A stretch of DNA of 64,000 nucleotides, taken from NCBI GenBank assembly GCA_965212545.1, contig CBDBVB010000021.1, positions 682,001 through 746,000 of the forward strand. The letters are read 5' to 3'. Within the stretch, counting starts at the first letter, position 1, and every line of letters starts with the position of its first letter. Positions 17,502 through 26,439 of the stretch are shown in pieces. The notes beneath the pieces are model-generated. The model did no database searches. It saw nothing but the letters and a program-made list of their open reading frames with translations, and was not told the DNA's origin. This DNA comes from JABDIP01 sp965212545 (GTDB taxonomy: Bacteria; Pseudomonadota; Alphaproteobacteria; DSM-16000; Inquilinaceae). The position numbers were made by a program, and so were the translations under genes.

Positions 17502-19721
17502 GTGATTCTTCTCCCTCCGAGTCCGTCCTTCCGATCCCCTTCGCCGACGCGCTGGGCGAGCGCTACCTCAGCTATGCCCTGTCGACCATCACGGCGCGGT
17601 CGCTGCCGGATGTGCGCGATGGGCTGAAACCGGTGCACCGTCGGTTGCTGCACGCCATGCGCCAGCTTCGCCTCAGCCCGGATTCGCCGCCGAAGAAATC
17701 CGCCCGGGTGGTCGGAGACGTGATCGGTCAGTTCCATCCCCATGGCGATGTCGCGGTCTACGACGCGCTGGTGCGCTTGGCGCAGGAGTTTTCGCAGCGC
17801 TATCCGTTGATCCTGGGGCAGGGTAATTTCGGCAACGTCGATGGCGATAACGCCGCCGCCATGCGCTACACCGAGGCGCGGCTGACCGAGATCGCCCAGG
17901 CGCTGCTGGACGGCATCGACGAGGACGCGGTCGATTTCCGCCCGACCTATGACGGCGCCGGCAGCGAGCCGGTGGTGCTGCCCGGCGGGTTTCCCGAACC
18001 TGCTGGCCAATGGCGCCCAGGGCATCGCGGTCGGCATGGCGACCTCGATCCCGCCGCACAATGCCGGCGAGTTGTGCGACGCGCTGCTGCACCTGCTGAA
18101 GCATCCCGAGGCGACCGTCGAGAAGCTGGTCAAGTTGGTGCCCGGCCCGGATTTCCCGACCGGCGGCGAGCTGGTGGAGTCCCCGGACGCGATCCTGGAT
18201 GCCTATCGCACGGGGCGCGGCGGCTTCCGTCTGCGGGCCCGCTGGACGGTGGAGAAACTGGCCCAGGGTCAATACCAGATCATCGTGCACGAGATTCCCT
18301 ACCAGGTGCCGAAATCGCGGCTGGTCGAGAAGATCGCCGATCTGGTGATCAGCCGGAAGGTGCCGATCCTGGCCGATGTGCGGGACGAATCCGCCGACGA
18401 TATTCGCCTGGTGCTGGAGCCGAAGAGCCGCAACGTCGACCCGGACGTGCTGATGGAGCAGCTGTTCCGCACCTCCGACCTGGAAGTGCGGGTCGCGCTC
18501 AACCTCAACGTGCTCGACGCCGACGGCGTGCCGCGGGTGATGGCCTTGAAGGAAGTGCTGGACGCATTTCTTGCCCACCGCACCGACGTCCTGGTCCGCC
18601 GCACCAAGTACCGCCTCGACAAGATCGCCCACCGCCTGGAGGTGCTGGACGGCTTCCTGATCGTCTATCTCAACCTGGACGAAGTGATCCGCATCGTTCG
18701 CTACGAGGACGACCCGAAGGCGGAGCTGATGAAGACCTTCGAGCTGACCGATGTCCAGGCCGACGCTGTGCTGAACATGCGCCTGCGCTCGCTGCGCAAG
18801 CTGGAAGAACTTGAGATCAAGAAGGAGCACAAGGCGCTGACCGCCGAGCGGGCGGGCCTGCGCAAGCTCCTGAAGGATCCGGAACTCCGGCGCCAGGCGC
18901 TGGCCGAACAGATCGGCGACATCAAGGCCCGCTTCGGCCAGAAGACCGAACTGGGCGCCCGCCGCACCCTGATCGGCTCGGCGCCGTCGGCCGTTGTGGT
19001 GCCGCTGGAGGCGATGGTCGAGCGCGAGCCGATCACTGTCTTCCTGTCCCAGAAGGGCTGGATCCGCAGCGTGCGCGGCCACCAGACCGACACCTCCGAT
19101 GTGAAATACAAGGAAGGCGACCGGGAGCAGCTGATGCTGCATGCCGAGACCACCGATAAGTTGCTGCTGTTCGCCACCAATGGCCGCTTCTTCACCCTGT
19201 CGGCAGACAAGCTGCCGCGCGGCCGCGGTTATGGCGAGCCGGTGCGGCTGATGGCCGATCTCGGCAACGACGCCGATATCGTCACCCTGGTCAAACACGA
19301 TCCGGAGGGCCGCCTGCTGGTGGCCTCAGAGGACGGTCGCGGCTTCGTGGTCAAAGAGGCCGATGTGGTCGCCCAGACCAAGAGCGGCCGGCAGGTGCTC
19401 AATCTCTCCAGCGGCAACGAGGCCAAAGTCTGCGTGCCGGCGTCCGGAGACATGGTCGCGGTCCTGGGCGACAACCGTAAGCTGCTGTGTTTCCCGCTGG
19501 AGGAGGTACCGGAGATGACCCGCGGCCGCGGTGTCATCCTGCAGCGCTACAAGGATGGCGGCCTGGCCGATGTCAGCGTGTTCGCTGCCGAGAGCGGACT
19601 GACCTGGCGGCTCGGCGACCGCATGCGGACCGAGACCGACCTGACCACCTGGCTCGGAAAACGGGCACAGGCCGGCCGCATGCCGCCCAAGGGCTTCCCG
19701 CGCTCCAACAGGTTCGCGTGA
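17498..19721 (+). CDS. parC: DNA topoisomerase IV subunit A, apparent frameshift
   Basis: ParC is the DNA-cleaving subunit of topoisomerase IV. YLSYALSTITARSLPDVRDGLKPVHRRLLHAM opens the breakage domain. The catalytic Tyr lies in AAAMRYTEARLT. An apparent extra C near 17997 breaks the frame at LPGGFP-NLLANGAQGIAVGMATSIPPHN. The downstream frame continues to 19721 with the C-terminal beta-pinwheel (GRGFVVKEADVV, DNRKLLCFPLEEVPEMTRGRGV). The corrected length of about 740 residues is normal for alphaproteobacterial ParC, which is shorter than GyrA. Confidence 0.92.
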
Positions 19722-19836
19722 GTCGCCTGACCGAAATGCCGATGTCCGCGCGAGCGAAAATTGCCTCCATTCCGGCGCTCGGCTATATCTGCCGCGAGCC
19801 ACAACGCAACGAGAGACTTCAGAGGGACCGCATTCC

Positions 19837-20442
19837 ATGCAAATGCAGAGCGCTTCATTGATGGCGGCGGCTTGGCCCGCCGAAGGTCAGGCCCGCTGGA
19901 TCAGAAACGCCGTGCTGGTGCTTGCCGGCACCGCCCTGATCGCGATCTGCGCCAAGATCCAGGTGCCGATGTGGCCGGTGCCGATGACCATGCAGACCTG
20001 GGCCGTGCTGCTGATCGGAGCCGCATATGGCTGGCGGCTCGGCGGCGTGACCGTGATCGCCTATCTGCTGGAAGGCATCGTCGGCCTGCCGGTCTTTGCC
20101 GGCGCGGCGGCGGGTCCGGCCTATATGGCAGGCCCGACGGCCGGCTATCTGGTCGGCTTCGTGCTGTCGGCCATGCTGGTCGGCTGGCTGGCCGAGCGCG
20201 GCTGGGACCGCACCGTCCCGAGGCTTCTGGCCGCCCTGTTCCTGGCGTCCCTGTTGCCTTTTGCCCTGGGTGTTGCCTGGCTGACCCATGTGCTTGGGCT
20301 CAATCCCGCGATCGCCAGCCCGTTCCAGGTCGCGGTCCAGAACGGCGTGGTGCCGTTCATTCCAGGTATGTTCCTGAAGTTGGCGCTCGCCGCCGCTGTT
20401 CTGAAGGCCGGTTGGGCCGTCGTACGGCGGCTGCGTGGGTAG
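19837..20442 (+). CDS. bioY: Biotin transporter BioY (ECF substrate-specific subunit)
   Basis: The 201-residue integral membrane protein has six predicted helices. The family signature KIQVPMWPVPMTMQTWAVLL and the glycine-rich PVFAGAAAGPAYMAGPTAGYLVGF are clear. BioY captures biotin, alone or with BioM/BioN. No bioMN is in the window, so it may act solo or use a shared energy module. I see no obvious BioR operator (TTAT-ATAA type) upstream. A GTG-started gene overlaps its end. Confidence 0.92.
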   Translation: MQMQSASLMAAAWPAEGQARWIRNAVLVLAGTALIAICAKIQVPMWPVPMTMQTWAVLLIGAAYGWRLGGVTVIAYLLEGIVGLPVFAGAAAGPAYMAGPTAGYLVGFVLSAMLVGWLAERGWDRTVPRLLAALFLASLLPFALGVAWLTHVLGLNPAIASPFQVAVQNGVVPFIPGMFLKLALAAAVLKAGWAVVRRLRG

Positions 20443-20812
20443 CCGGGACGTTCGGCCGGGCGAGCCCACGTCCAAAGCGAAGTCCAAGTCGTCAGCGAAA
20501 GACGAGCCGCAGCTCGACCCGATGGCGGAGGCCATTCTTCGCCTGGTGGCCGAATGCGGCGCGGGCAAGTCGATCGGCCCGGAACAGGCCGCCAGGACCT
20601 TCGCTGAGGCCCGTCGCCGTCCATCCGACCCGCCGGATGTCTGGCGTCGCTATCTGCATGCGGCCCGTCAGCAGGCCCTGTTCCTCGCCCGCTCCGGCCG
20701 CATCACCATTCTGCGCAAGGGCAGGCCGGTCGACCCGACAGCGCCGGTCAAAGGCGTGATCCGCCTGGCGGCAGCAACGGCCGGGCAGGCGAATGATGGT
20801 GGGTCCGCCTGA
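20435..20812 (+). CDS. DUF3253-like small protein
   Basis: A 125-residue protein starts at GTG 20435, overlapping bioY by 8 bases. The N-terminal 28 residues are Ser/Lys-rich. The rest (AILRLVAECGAGKSIGPEQAARTF, then DVWRRYLHAARQQALFLARSGRITILRKGRPVDP) matches the helix-turn-helix-like DUF3253 family as I remember it. The function is unknown. The coupling to bioY suggests co-expression only. An internal ATG before AEAIL could be an alternative start. Confidence 0.7.
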   Translation: MGSRDVRPGEPTSKAKSKSSAKDEPQLDPMAEAILRLVAECGAGKSIGPEQAARTFAEARRRPSDPPDVWRRYLHAARQQALFLARSGRITILRKGRPVDPTAPVKGVIRLAAATAGQANDGGSA

Positions 20813-20893
20813 TCGGACCGACGACTTAGTCTTCGTCTGACGGGAAATGGCGTATTTGCCCAAGATCCGAAGACGCTGACCGACAATCGCCGC

Positions 20894-22531
20894 TTACCCC
20901 CGCCGATCCTCGCGGATCATGTCCGACGCCTTTTCGGCGATCATGATGGTCGGTGAGTTGGTGTTGCCCGAGGTGATGGTCGGCATGATCGAGGCGTCGA
21001 CCACCCGCAGGCCCTCGATCCCATGCACCCGCAGGCGTTCATCGACCACGGCATGGTCGTCCTGGCCCATCTTGCAGGTGCCGACCGGGTGGAAGATGGT
21101 CGTGCCGATGTCGCCGGCGGCGCGGGCGAGATCCTCGTCGCTCTCGATGCCGATGCCCGGGCGGAACTCCTCGGGCGCGAACCGCTTCATCGCCGGGGCG
21201 GCGCAGATCCGGCGGGTCAGCCGAATGGCGTCGGCGGCGACCTGGCGGTCCGACGGGGTCGACAGGTAGTTCGGCTGGATCGCCGGCGCTGACAGCGGGT
21301 CGGCGCTCTTGATCGTCACGGTACCGCGGCTGTCGGGGCGCAGATTGCAGACCGACGCGGTGAAGGCGTTGAACGGGTGCAGCGCGGCCCCCAGCTTGTC
21401 GGTCGACAGCGGCTGCACGTGATATTCCAGATTGGCGGTCTCGCGCGCCTCGTCGCTCTTGGCGAAGGCGCCAAGCTGGCTCGGCGCCATGGCCAGCGGG
21501 CCGCGCCGGGTCAGGGCGTATTGCACCGCCATCAGCGCCCGGCCGATCAGGCTGTTCGCCGGGCCGTTCAAGGTCTTGGTGCCGCTGACCTTGAACACGG
21601 TGCGGATCTGCAGATGGTCCTGCAGGTTGCCGCCGACGCCGGGCAGGGCGTGGCGGACCGCGATGCCATGGCTCTGCAGCAATTCGCCCGGCCCGATGCC
21701 GGAGAGCTGCAAGAGCTGCGGCGAGCCGATGGCGCCGCTGGCCAGGATCGCCTCGCCGCGTGCCTCGACGCGCTTCGTCTCGCCCCTGTGCCGCACCTCG
21801 AGCCCGGTGACGCGCCGGCCGTCCAAGGTCAGGCCCAGCGCCTGGGCCTCGGTCAGCACTGTCAGGTTCGGGCGGTTCCGCGCCGGCCGCAGGAAGGCCT
21901 TGGCGGTGCTCCAGCGCACACCGTTCTTCTGGTTCACCTGGAAATAGCCGCAGCCGAGATTGTCGCCGCGGTTGAAATCCTCGGTCTTCGGAAGGCCGAC
22001 CTCCGCCGCCGCCTCGCGAAAGGCGTCCAGGATCGGCCAGGTGAGGGGGCCGCGCTCGACCCGCCATTCGCCGCCGGTGCCGTGCATCTCGTCGGCCCCG
22101 CTGACGATTTGGTTGTCCTCCGAGCGCCTGAAATAGGGCAGCACGTCGTCCCAGGACCAGCCGGCGTTGCCGAACTGCCGCCACTGGTCATAGTCGCGGG
22201 CCTGGCCGCGCATGTAGATCATGCCGTTGATCGAGGAACAGCCGCCCAGGACCTTGCCGCGCGGATAGGATAGCGCCCGCCCGTTCAGTCCGGCCTCCGG
22301 CTCGGTGGAAAGGCACCAATCCGTGCGCGGATTGTTCATGGTGTAGAGATAGCCGACCGGGATGTGGATCCAGATGTAGTTGTCCCGCCCGCCGGCTTCC
22401 AGCAGCAGTACCGACACGTCCGGATCGGCCGACAACCGGTTCGCCAGCACGCACCCCGCGCTTCCGGCCCCGACGATCACATAGTCGAATTGGCCAAGCG
22501 TGTTTGCCGGTTCACCGTTCGCGCCTGCCAT
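20894..22531 (-). CDS. GMC-family FAD-dependent oxidoreductase (choline/alcohol dehydrogenase-like)
   Basis: The 545-residue protein uses ATG 22531, preceded by a strong GGAGGAAAG ribosome site; longer in-frame starts run through the repeat element and are rejected. YVIVGAGSAGCVLANRLS is the FAD-binding loop, PRGKVLGGCSSINGMIYMRG the first GMC signature, and SGAIGSPQLLQLSGIGP the second. The C-terminal active-site His-x-GT region is FHPVGTCKMG, followed by VDASIMPTITSGNTNSPTIMIAEKA. It oxidises an alcohol; the substrate is not readable. It is separated from the next MFS gene by a palindromic repeat. Confidence 0.9.
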   Translation of the reverse strand: MAGANGEPANTLGQFDYVIVGAGSAGCVLANRLSADPDVSVLLLEAGGRDNYIWIHIPVGYLYTMNNPRTDWCLSTEPEAGLNGRALSYPRGKVLGGCSSINGMIYMRGQARDYDQWRQFGNAGWSWDDVLPYFRRSEDNQIVSGADEMHGTGGEWRVERGPLTWPILDAFREAAAEVGLPKTEDFNRGDNLGCGYFQVNQKNGVRWSTAKAFLRPARNRPNLTVLTEAQALGLTLDGRRVTGLEVRHRGETKRVEARGEAILASGAIGSPQLLQLSGIGPGELLQSHGIAVRHALPGVGGNLQDHLQIRTVFKVSGTKTLNGPANSLIGRALMAVQYALTRRGPLAMAPSQLGAFAKSDEARETANLEYHVQPLSTDKLGAALHPFNAFTASVCNLRPDSRGTVTIKSADPLSAPAIQPNYLSTPSDRQVAADAIRLTRRICAAPAMKRFAPEEFRPGIGIESDEDLARAAGDIGTTIFHPVGTCKMGQDDHAVVDERLRVHGIEGLRVVDASIMPTITSGNTNSPTIMIAEKASDMIREDRRG

Positions 22532-22607
22532 CTTTCCTCCCCACACCCACTTTGACCGCGAGAATTGCCGGACACGACTGGCGAATGCAAGATGGTCAGG
22601 TCCGACA

Positions 22608-22750
22608 GCCCCCTCACCCTCCCACGCTAACACGCGGGTCCCTCCCTCTCCCGCGCCGGGGAGAGGGTTCAATCAGCGCGGCCTGAATACCCCTCTCCCC
22701 TTGTGGGAGAGGGAGGGACCCGGCGTGAAGCGACGGGAGGGTGAGGGGGC
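22608..22750. repeat. Nested inverted-repeat (REP/BIME-like) element
   Basis: The outer 16-base arms (GCCCCCTCACCCTCCC at 22608 and its exact complement ending at 22750) enclose a 17-base perfect pair (GGGTCCCTCCCTCTCCC and complement at 22707-22723). These in turn enclose a shorter C/T-rich versus G/A-rich pair. The whole can fold into a long hairpin or cruciform between two minus-strand genes. Such elements are common dispersed extragenic palindromes; only one copy is present here. Confidence 0.75.
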
Positions 22751-22761
22751 TTACGAGCGAC

Positions 22762-23994
22762 TTACTCCGCAGCCGCCAGCCTCGGCAGGGGTTTCTCGTT
22801 GATCGGCATGTGTATCAGGGCGGCGGCGACGCCCAACACCACGCCGGCCCACCAGACCGGGTCGTAGGAGCCGTTGCGGTCGAACAGGTAGCCGCCCAGC
22901 CAGACGCCCAGGAAGCTGCCGATCTGGTGGCTCAGGAACACGATGCCGAACAGCGTCGCCATATAGCGTACGCCGAACACCTGGGCGACGATGCCGGTGG
23001 TCAGCGGCACCGTCGACAGCCACAGGATGCCCATGGTCCCGGCGAACAGGTAGATCGTCCACTCGGTCTTCGGCACCAGCAGCAGCGCCGTGATGCAGAT
23101 CGCCCTGGCGAAGTAGATGAAGGCGAGGCCGGACTTCTTGCTCCAGCGCTGGCCGGCGGCGCCGGATGCGAACGAGCCGACGATATTGAAGAATCCGATG
23201 ATCGAGATCGCCGCAGCCCCGACGCCGGCACCGAGCCCCAGATCCTTCACATAGGCCGGGAAGTGCACGGTGATGAAGGCGACATGGAAGCCGCAGACGA
23301 AAAAGCCCACGGTCAGCAGCACGAAGCCGTTATGGCCGACCGCCTCGCGCAGGGCTTCTCCGATGGTCTGCTCGGCGGCGGCGCGACCCGCACCGCTCTT
23401 GTCCGCCGGCAGGATGAACGCCAGCGGCACGATCACCAGTACCGCGGCGGCCAGGATCAGCAGGGTCGGCTGCCAGCCATACGCCGAGATGAAGCCCTGG
23501 CCCAGCGGCGAGAACACCACCTGGCCGAACGATCCGGCGGCAGTGCCCAGGCCGAGCGCCAGCGAGCGCCGCTCAGGCCCGACCACCTTGGCGATGGAGG
23601 CTAGCGCGATTGAGAAGGCGGTGAAAGCGACACCAAGACCGGTCAGAACGCCGCCGAACAGATGCAGCGCCAGCCCGCTTTCGGCCATGGCCATGCCCCA
23701 GACGCCGGCGCCATAGATCAGCGCGCCCAGGGCCAGCACCCGCGCCGGACCGAAGCGGTCTGCCAGCGCGCCGGCGATCGGCACGCCGATGCCCCACAGC
23801 AGGTTCTGGATCGCCATGGCCAGGGCGAAGGTCTCGCGATCCCAGCCGCGGGTCACGGTCATCGGCTCCAGGAACAGCCCGAAGATCGAACGCACGCCGA
23901 AACCGACCATGGCAATCAAGCAGCCGGCCAGGATGATCACCAGCGGCAGGCGCCAGAACGACGGAGAGGGGCGAGACGACGCGGGCATGGACAT
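22762..23994 (-). CDS. MFS transporter
   Basis: The 410-residue protein has 12 hydrophobic segments. Motifs include GALADRFGPARVLALG between helices 2 and 3 and GLGVAFTAFSIALASIAKVVGPERRSLALGLG. The architecture is like oxalate/formate-antiporter or monocarboxylate-type MFS proteins. The divergent MarR gene, with a palindrome between the starts, suggests regulation of this exporter or importer. The substrate is unknown. Confidence 0.85.
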   Translation of the reverse strand: MSMPASSRPSPSFWRLPLVIILAGCLIAMVGFGVRSIFGLFLEPMTVTRGWDRETFALAMAIQNLLWGIGVPIAGALADRFGPARVLALGALIYGAGVWGMAMAESGLALHLFGGVLTGLGVAFTAFSIALASIAKVVGPERRSLALGLGTAAGSFGQVVFSPLGQGFISAYGWQPTLLILAAAVLVIVPLAFILPADKSGAGRAAAEQTIGEALREAVGHNGFVLLTVGFFVCGFHVAFITVHFPAYVKDLGLGAGVGAAAISIIGFFNIVGSFASGAAGQRWSKKSGLAFIYFARAICITALLLVPKTEWTIYLFAGTMGILWLSTVPLTTGIVAQVFGVRYMATLFGIVFLSHQIGSFLGVWLGGYLFDRNGSYDPVWWAGVVLGVAAALIHMPINEKPLPRLAAAE

Positions 23995-24021
23995 CGGGAT
24001 ACCGTTCGGTTAAAACCGTGC

Positions 24022-24039
24022 AACTACACTCGTGCAGTT
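24022..24039. promoter_or_regulatory. Candidate MarR operator
   Basis: The imperfect palindrome AACTACAC-TC-GTGCAGTT (7 of 8 arm positions pair) lies in the 53-base gap between the divergent MFS and MarR genes. MarR dimers typically bind such inverted repeats and repress both directions. No direct evidence of binding. Confidence 0.45.
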
Positions 24040-24047
24040 ACACAGCT

Positions 24048-24536
24048 ATGTCAATCGCGCAATCGTCTCCAGACAATCGAGGCCCGAAGGTGGGTCGGCC
24101 CGGACCGCCGGACCCACATTCAGGCTCGCCGTGCAGCTGCGCCATGGTGCGCCGCGCCGCCCGCCGCCTGACGCGGGATTACGACCGCGCGCTGAAGCCT
24201 GCCGGTCTGAAACTCACCCAGTATTCCGTGCTGGCCAATCTGGTCCGCAGCGGTGGCTTGTCGATTACCGCACTGGCCGAGCGCCTGGCCATGGACCGCA
24301 CTACCCTGACCCGCAACCTGCGGCCGCTGGAGAAGGCCGGCTGGATCAGGGTCCGATCCGGCCCGGACAGCCGCAGCCGCGCGGTCGACATCACCGATCT
24401 CGGCCGCGGCACCTACGACAGGGCTCTTCCGCTGTGGCGGCAGGCCGAGCGGTCGTTCCGGCGGAACGTCGGGCAGGCGGAGTCCGCCGAACTCCGGCGG
24501 CTGGTCGATCTGGTGTTGGCCGGCGGCGAGAGGTAG
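24048..24536 (+). CDS. MarR-family transcriptional regulator
   Basis: ATG 24048 gives about 162 residues. An in-frame start at 24018 would lie across the candidate operator, so the downstream ATG is preferred. The winged helix-turn-helix is evident: SITALAERLAMDRTTLTRNLRPLEKAGWIRVRSGPDSRSRAVDITD. It is likely a small-molecule-responsive repressor of the adjacent divergent MFS transporter and of itself. N-terminal residues up to about 30 are poorly conserved in character. Confidence 0.85.
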   Translation: MSIAQSSPDNRGPKVGRPGPPDPHSGSPCSCAMVRRAARRLTRDYDRALKPAGLKLTQYSVLANLVRSGGLSITALAERLAMDRTTLTRNLRPLEKAGWIRVRSGPDSRSRAVDITDLGRGTYDRALPLWRQAERSFRRNVGQAESAELRRLVDLVLAGGER

Positions 24537-24554
24537 CGGCGGCTAGAGCGGGAT

Positions 24555-24658
24555 GACATGAAGTCGAATCGACTTCATGTCTGAATCCCTCTCTAATTCA
24601 ACAAGTTAGACCAAGATTCAGACGCGAGGTCGAGTCGACCTCATGCAATCTTGGTCTA
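24555..24658. repeat. Pair of palindromic repeats in inverted orientation
   Basis: The first element is a perfect 27-base palindrome around a central A (arms GACATGAAGTCGA / TCGACTTCATGTC, 24555-24581). The second has outer arms TAGACCAAGATT and complement (24607-24618, 24647-24658) with an inner perfect GAGGTCGA/TCGACCTC pair (24626-24642). Reverse-complementing the first gives the same GATTCAGAC...GTCGA-TCGAC...ATC pattern as the second, so they are two diverged copies facing each other. They lie downstream of marR and could also terminate transcription. Confidence 0.7.
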
Positions 24659-24736
24659 GGCGTTCAAGCCGAAATAGAGGTCCACCACCGGGCCCGCAGG
24701 GTGCGCCGGCACACCCACGCCATATCCCGGAAATCG

Positions 24737-25705
24737 TTACAGAGCTGGAAGGCTGAAAATGTGGATTGATTGCTCCTTTGCCTCGCAGGAGCCCGGTTGG
24801 TCGTCCTTTCTGGCGTCCGAGACGACTACGACCGTCTCCTCGTCGATCCAGGACACGCCTTCCACATTGCAGTAGCCGACGGCGCCGTTCGATCCCAGGG
24901 GGAACCCGTAGATCTCTCCATCGCCTTGAATGCGCCAGCCTGCCGGATCGAGCAGGCCCACCCAAAGCGCCGATGTCTCCTGGGAAACCAGGACGAGATT
25001 TCCGCCCCGAAAATCCATTCCGGAGAAATCCACGAAGGGCAGCGAGCGCGGCAGCGAGATCGAGGCCACATATTCGAAGTCGTCATCGTCGCGGGCGAAA
25101 ACCTTGATCCTGCCATTCCCCGGCGTCCGGCCCATGCTCTTGCCGTCGCAATCGTTGCCCTCGCAGAGCGCGAGCAAATACTCCTCGCCCTCGTGCCGCA
25201 CGAGACTCAAGCCTTCGAATCCCTTGTTCTCGCGCTGGAAGTTGAACGGGAGCCAGGATTTCTCCGGTTCATCGAGCTCGTCACCGTCAGAGATAAGCTG
25301 ATACTCGTAGACCCGTCCGTTGCGGTTTGAGTGCTCGTCATCCTCGGAGCGCAGGCGCTCTTCCTCGACGATGATCCATGTTCGCTCGCCCGTGCTGAAG
25401 GTTATGCCCTCCGCCTTCTCGGCGCCGTCGAGAAACCGGTTCAGGCCGATGTCGTCTGGGCCATCCTCGGACCATGAATTGTCCTCGATGACGGCAATGT
25501 CCTTCTCATTGTCGAAGACAACGTAATACCGCCCCTCGAGGGCATACACCCCGCTCGCCTCCAACCTGTCATCGTCGTCGCTGTCCTCCATCAGTGCGGT
25601 GATCGGGGTCTCCTTGACGAGGACCAGCTCATTTGCCCCGGCCAGACCACCGACACAGACGCCAAGGATCGCCAGGAGCATGGTGCGAATGCAGGCCTGA
25701 AGCAT
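24737..25705 (-). CDS. Secreted beta-propeller-like protein (SdiA-regulated/phytase-like?)
   Basis: The 322-residue protein has a signal sequence (RTMLLAILGVCVGGLAGA) and an acidic mature domain. Repeated strand-rich units such as LEASGVYALEGRYYVVFDNEKDIAVIED, KGFEGLSLVRHEGEEYLLALCEG, FSGMDFRGGNLVLVSQ and NVEGVSWIDEETVVVVSD resemble the SdiA-regulated/esterase-like phytase propellers, where FEGLS and EGV motifs recur. Acidic runs (EDSDDDD, RDDDDF) suggest metal binding. It is downstream of the His/Cys protein by 68 bases, possibly one transcript. Assignment is tentative. Confidence 0.6.
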   Translation of the reverse strand: MLQACIRTMLLAILGVCVGGLAGANELVLVKETPITALMEDSDDDDRLEASGVYALEGRYYVVFDNEKDIAVIEDNSWSEDGPDDIGLNRFLDGAEKAEGITFSTGERTWIIVEEERLRSEDDEHSNRNGRVYEYQLISDGDELDEPEKSWLPFNFQRENKGFEGLSLVRHEGEEYLLALCEGNDCDGKSMGRTPGNGRIKVFARDDDDFEYVASISLPRSLPFVDFSGMDFRGGNLVLVSQETSALWVGLLDPAGWRIQGDGEIYGFPLGSNGAVGYCNVEGVSWIDEETVVVVSDARKDDQPGSCEAKEQSIHIFSLPAL

Positions 25706-25773
25706 CTCGTTCTCCTCATGGTCCGGAATTGGGCACCGGGCCGATCGTGGGTTCGGGCACCGTCAGCGCAATT

Positions 25774-26439
25774 CTAACGGATGCGTATTGGACCGTTTCG
25801 TCGTTGTGGTGAAACAGGGGCGCCGGGAATTCTCGCGGGGCCGACAGGCGGGAAGTTGTTGTGCGGATTGGGATCTCTCGGCAGGCTCGGCCGATTGATT
25901 TCCACCCGGCCGTTCCGATGACCGGTTCGTGTTGGCCCCTCGAATCGGAGTGAAGACGAATCATGTCCCCAGAGCTGTTGCTGTACCCCCGCGGAGACCG
26001 GAATGTGCCAGGCCCGGGCCAAGCTGACCAGGATTTGTGGACGTTGGCCGACGACACAATTGAGAAGGTAGGCCTCCGCATTCGGGTTGAAATAGGGACG
26101 GAGGCGGCTGAGTGTCGTCTGCTCTCGGGCGGCAGACAGTTCATCGAGTTGTCCATGTAGCAGTTGGCCCGGATGTCCGTGGCCATTGAACCTGATCAGA
26201 TCCATTTTCCCCCTGGCTCTGCAGGTGTCCACAATCCGCCTGATGATCTCATCAAGCGTATCGGTCGGCTCGATGAGTACGATCGTGGCGTCCGGGTCTT
26301 CGCTGAAGATGTGGACATAAGTCCAGCTTGCACCCATGTCGGTGTCCGGATTGGCGACGGTGGCCTGCATGGACGAGAAGTCTATGACGTCGACCACGTG
26401 AGCGCCGGGACCGGGCATATTTTGACTGGTTCTCGTCAT
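25774..26439 (-). CDS. Stand-alone His/Cys-dyad protein (DUF4347/caspase-like fold?)
   Basis: The 221-residue protein has no signal peptide. Two motifs stand out: DLIRFNGHGHPGQLLHG (His 87 or 89) and AEAYLLNCVVGQRPQILVSLA (Cys 128). The spacing and hydrophobic strands before each fit the His-Gly and Cys strands of clan CD/CHAT-like or DUF4347 domains. DUF4347 usually begins very large secreted proteins; here it is free-standing with a Pro/Arg/Asn-rich tail. A good ribosome site (AGGAG, 7-base spacing) precedes ATG 26439. Protease activity is inferred only from the motif. Confidence 0.6.
   Translation of the reverse strand: MTRTSQNMPGPGAHVVDVIDFSSMQATVANPDTDMGASWTYVHIFSEDPDATIVLIEPTDTLDEIIRRIVDTCRARGKMDLIRFNGHGHPGQLLHGQLDELSAAREQTTLSRLRPYFNPNAEAYLLNCVVGQRPQILVSLARAWHIPVSAGVQQQLWGHDSSSLRFEGPTRTGHRNGRVEINRPSLPRDPNPHNNFPPVGPARIPGAPVSPQRRNGPIRIR

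Noticed and set aside
11170..18000. Pseudogenes or programmed frameshifts in lepB, rnc, era and others
   Set aside because: Many unrelated single-base shifts, no slippery sites with shared structure, essential functions and intact motifs; sequence error is simpler.
17673..19298. 541-codon minus-strand frame opposite parC
   Set aside because: Antisense of parC with His/Gln/Asp-rich composition typical of reverse-strand frames.
24608..24663. tRNA or small RNA in the marR downstream region
   Set aside because: The fold is explained by palindromic repeats; no tRNA arms or conserved loop bases.
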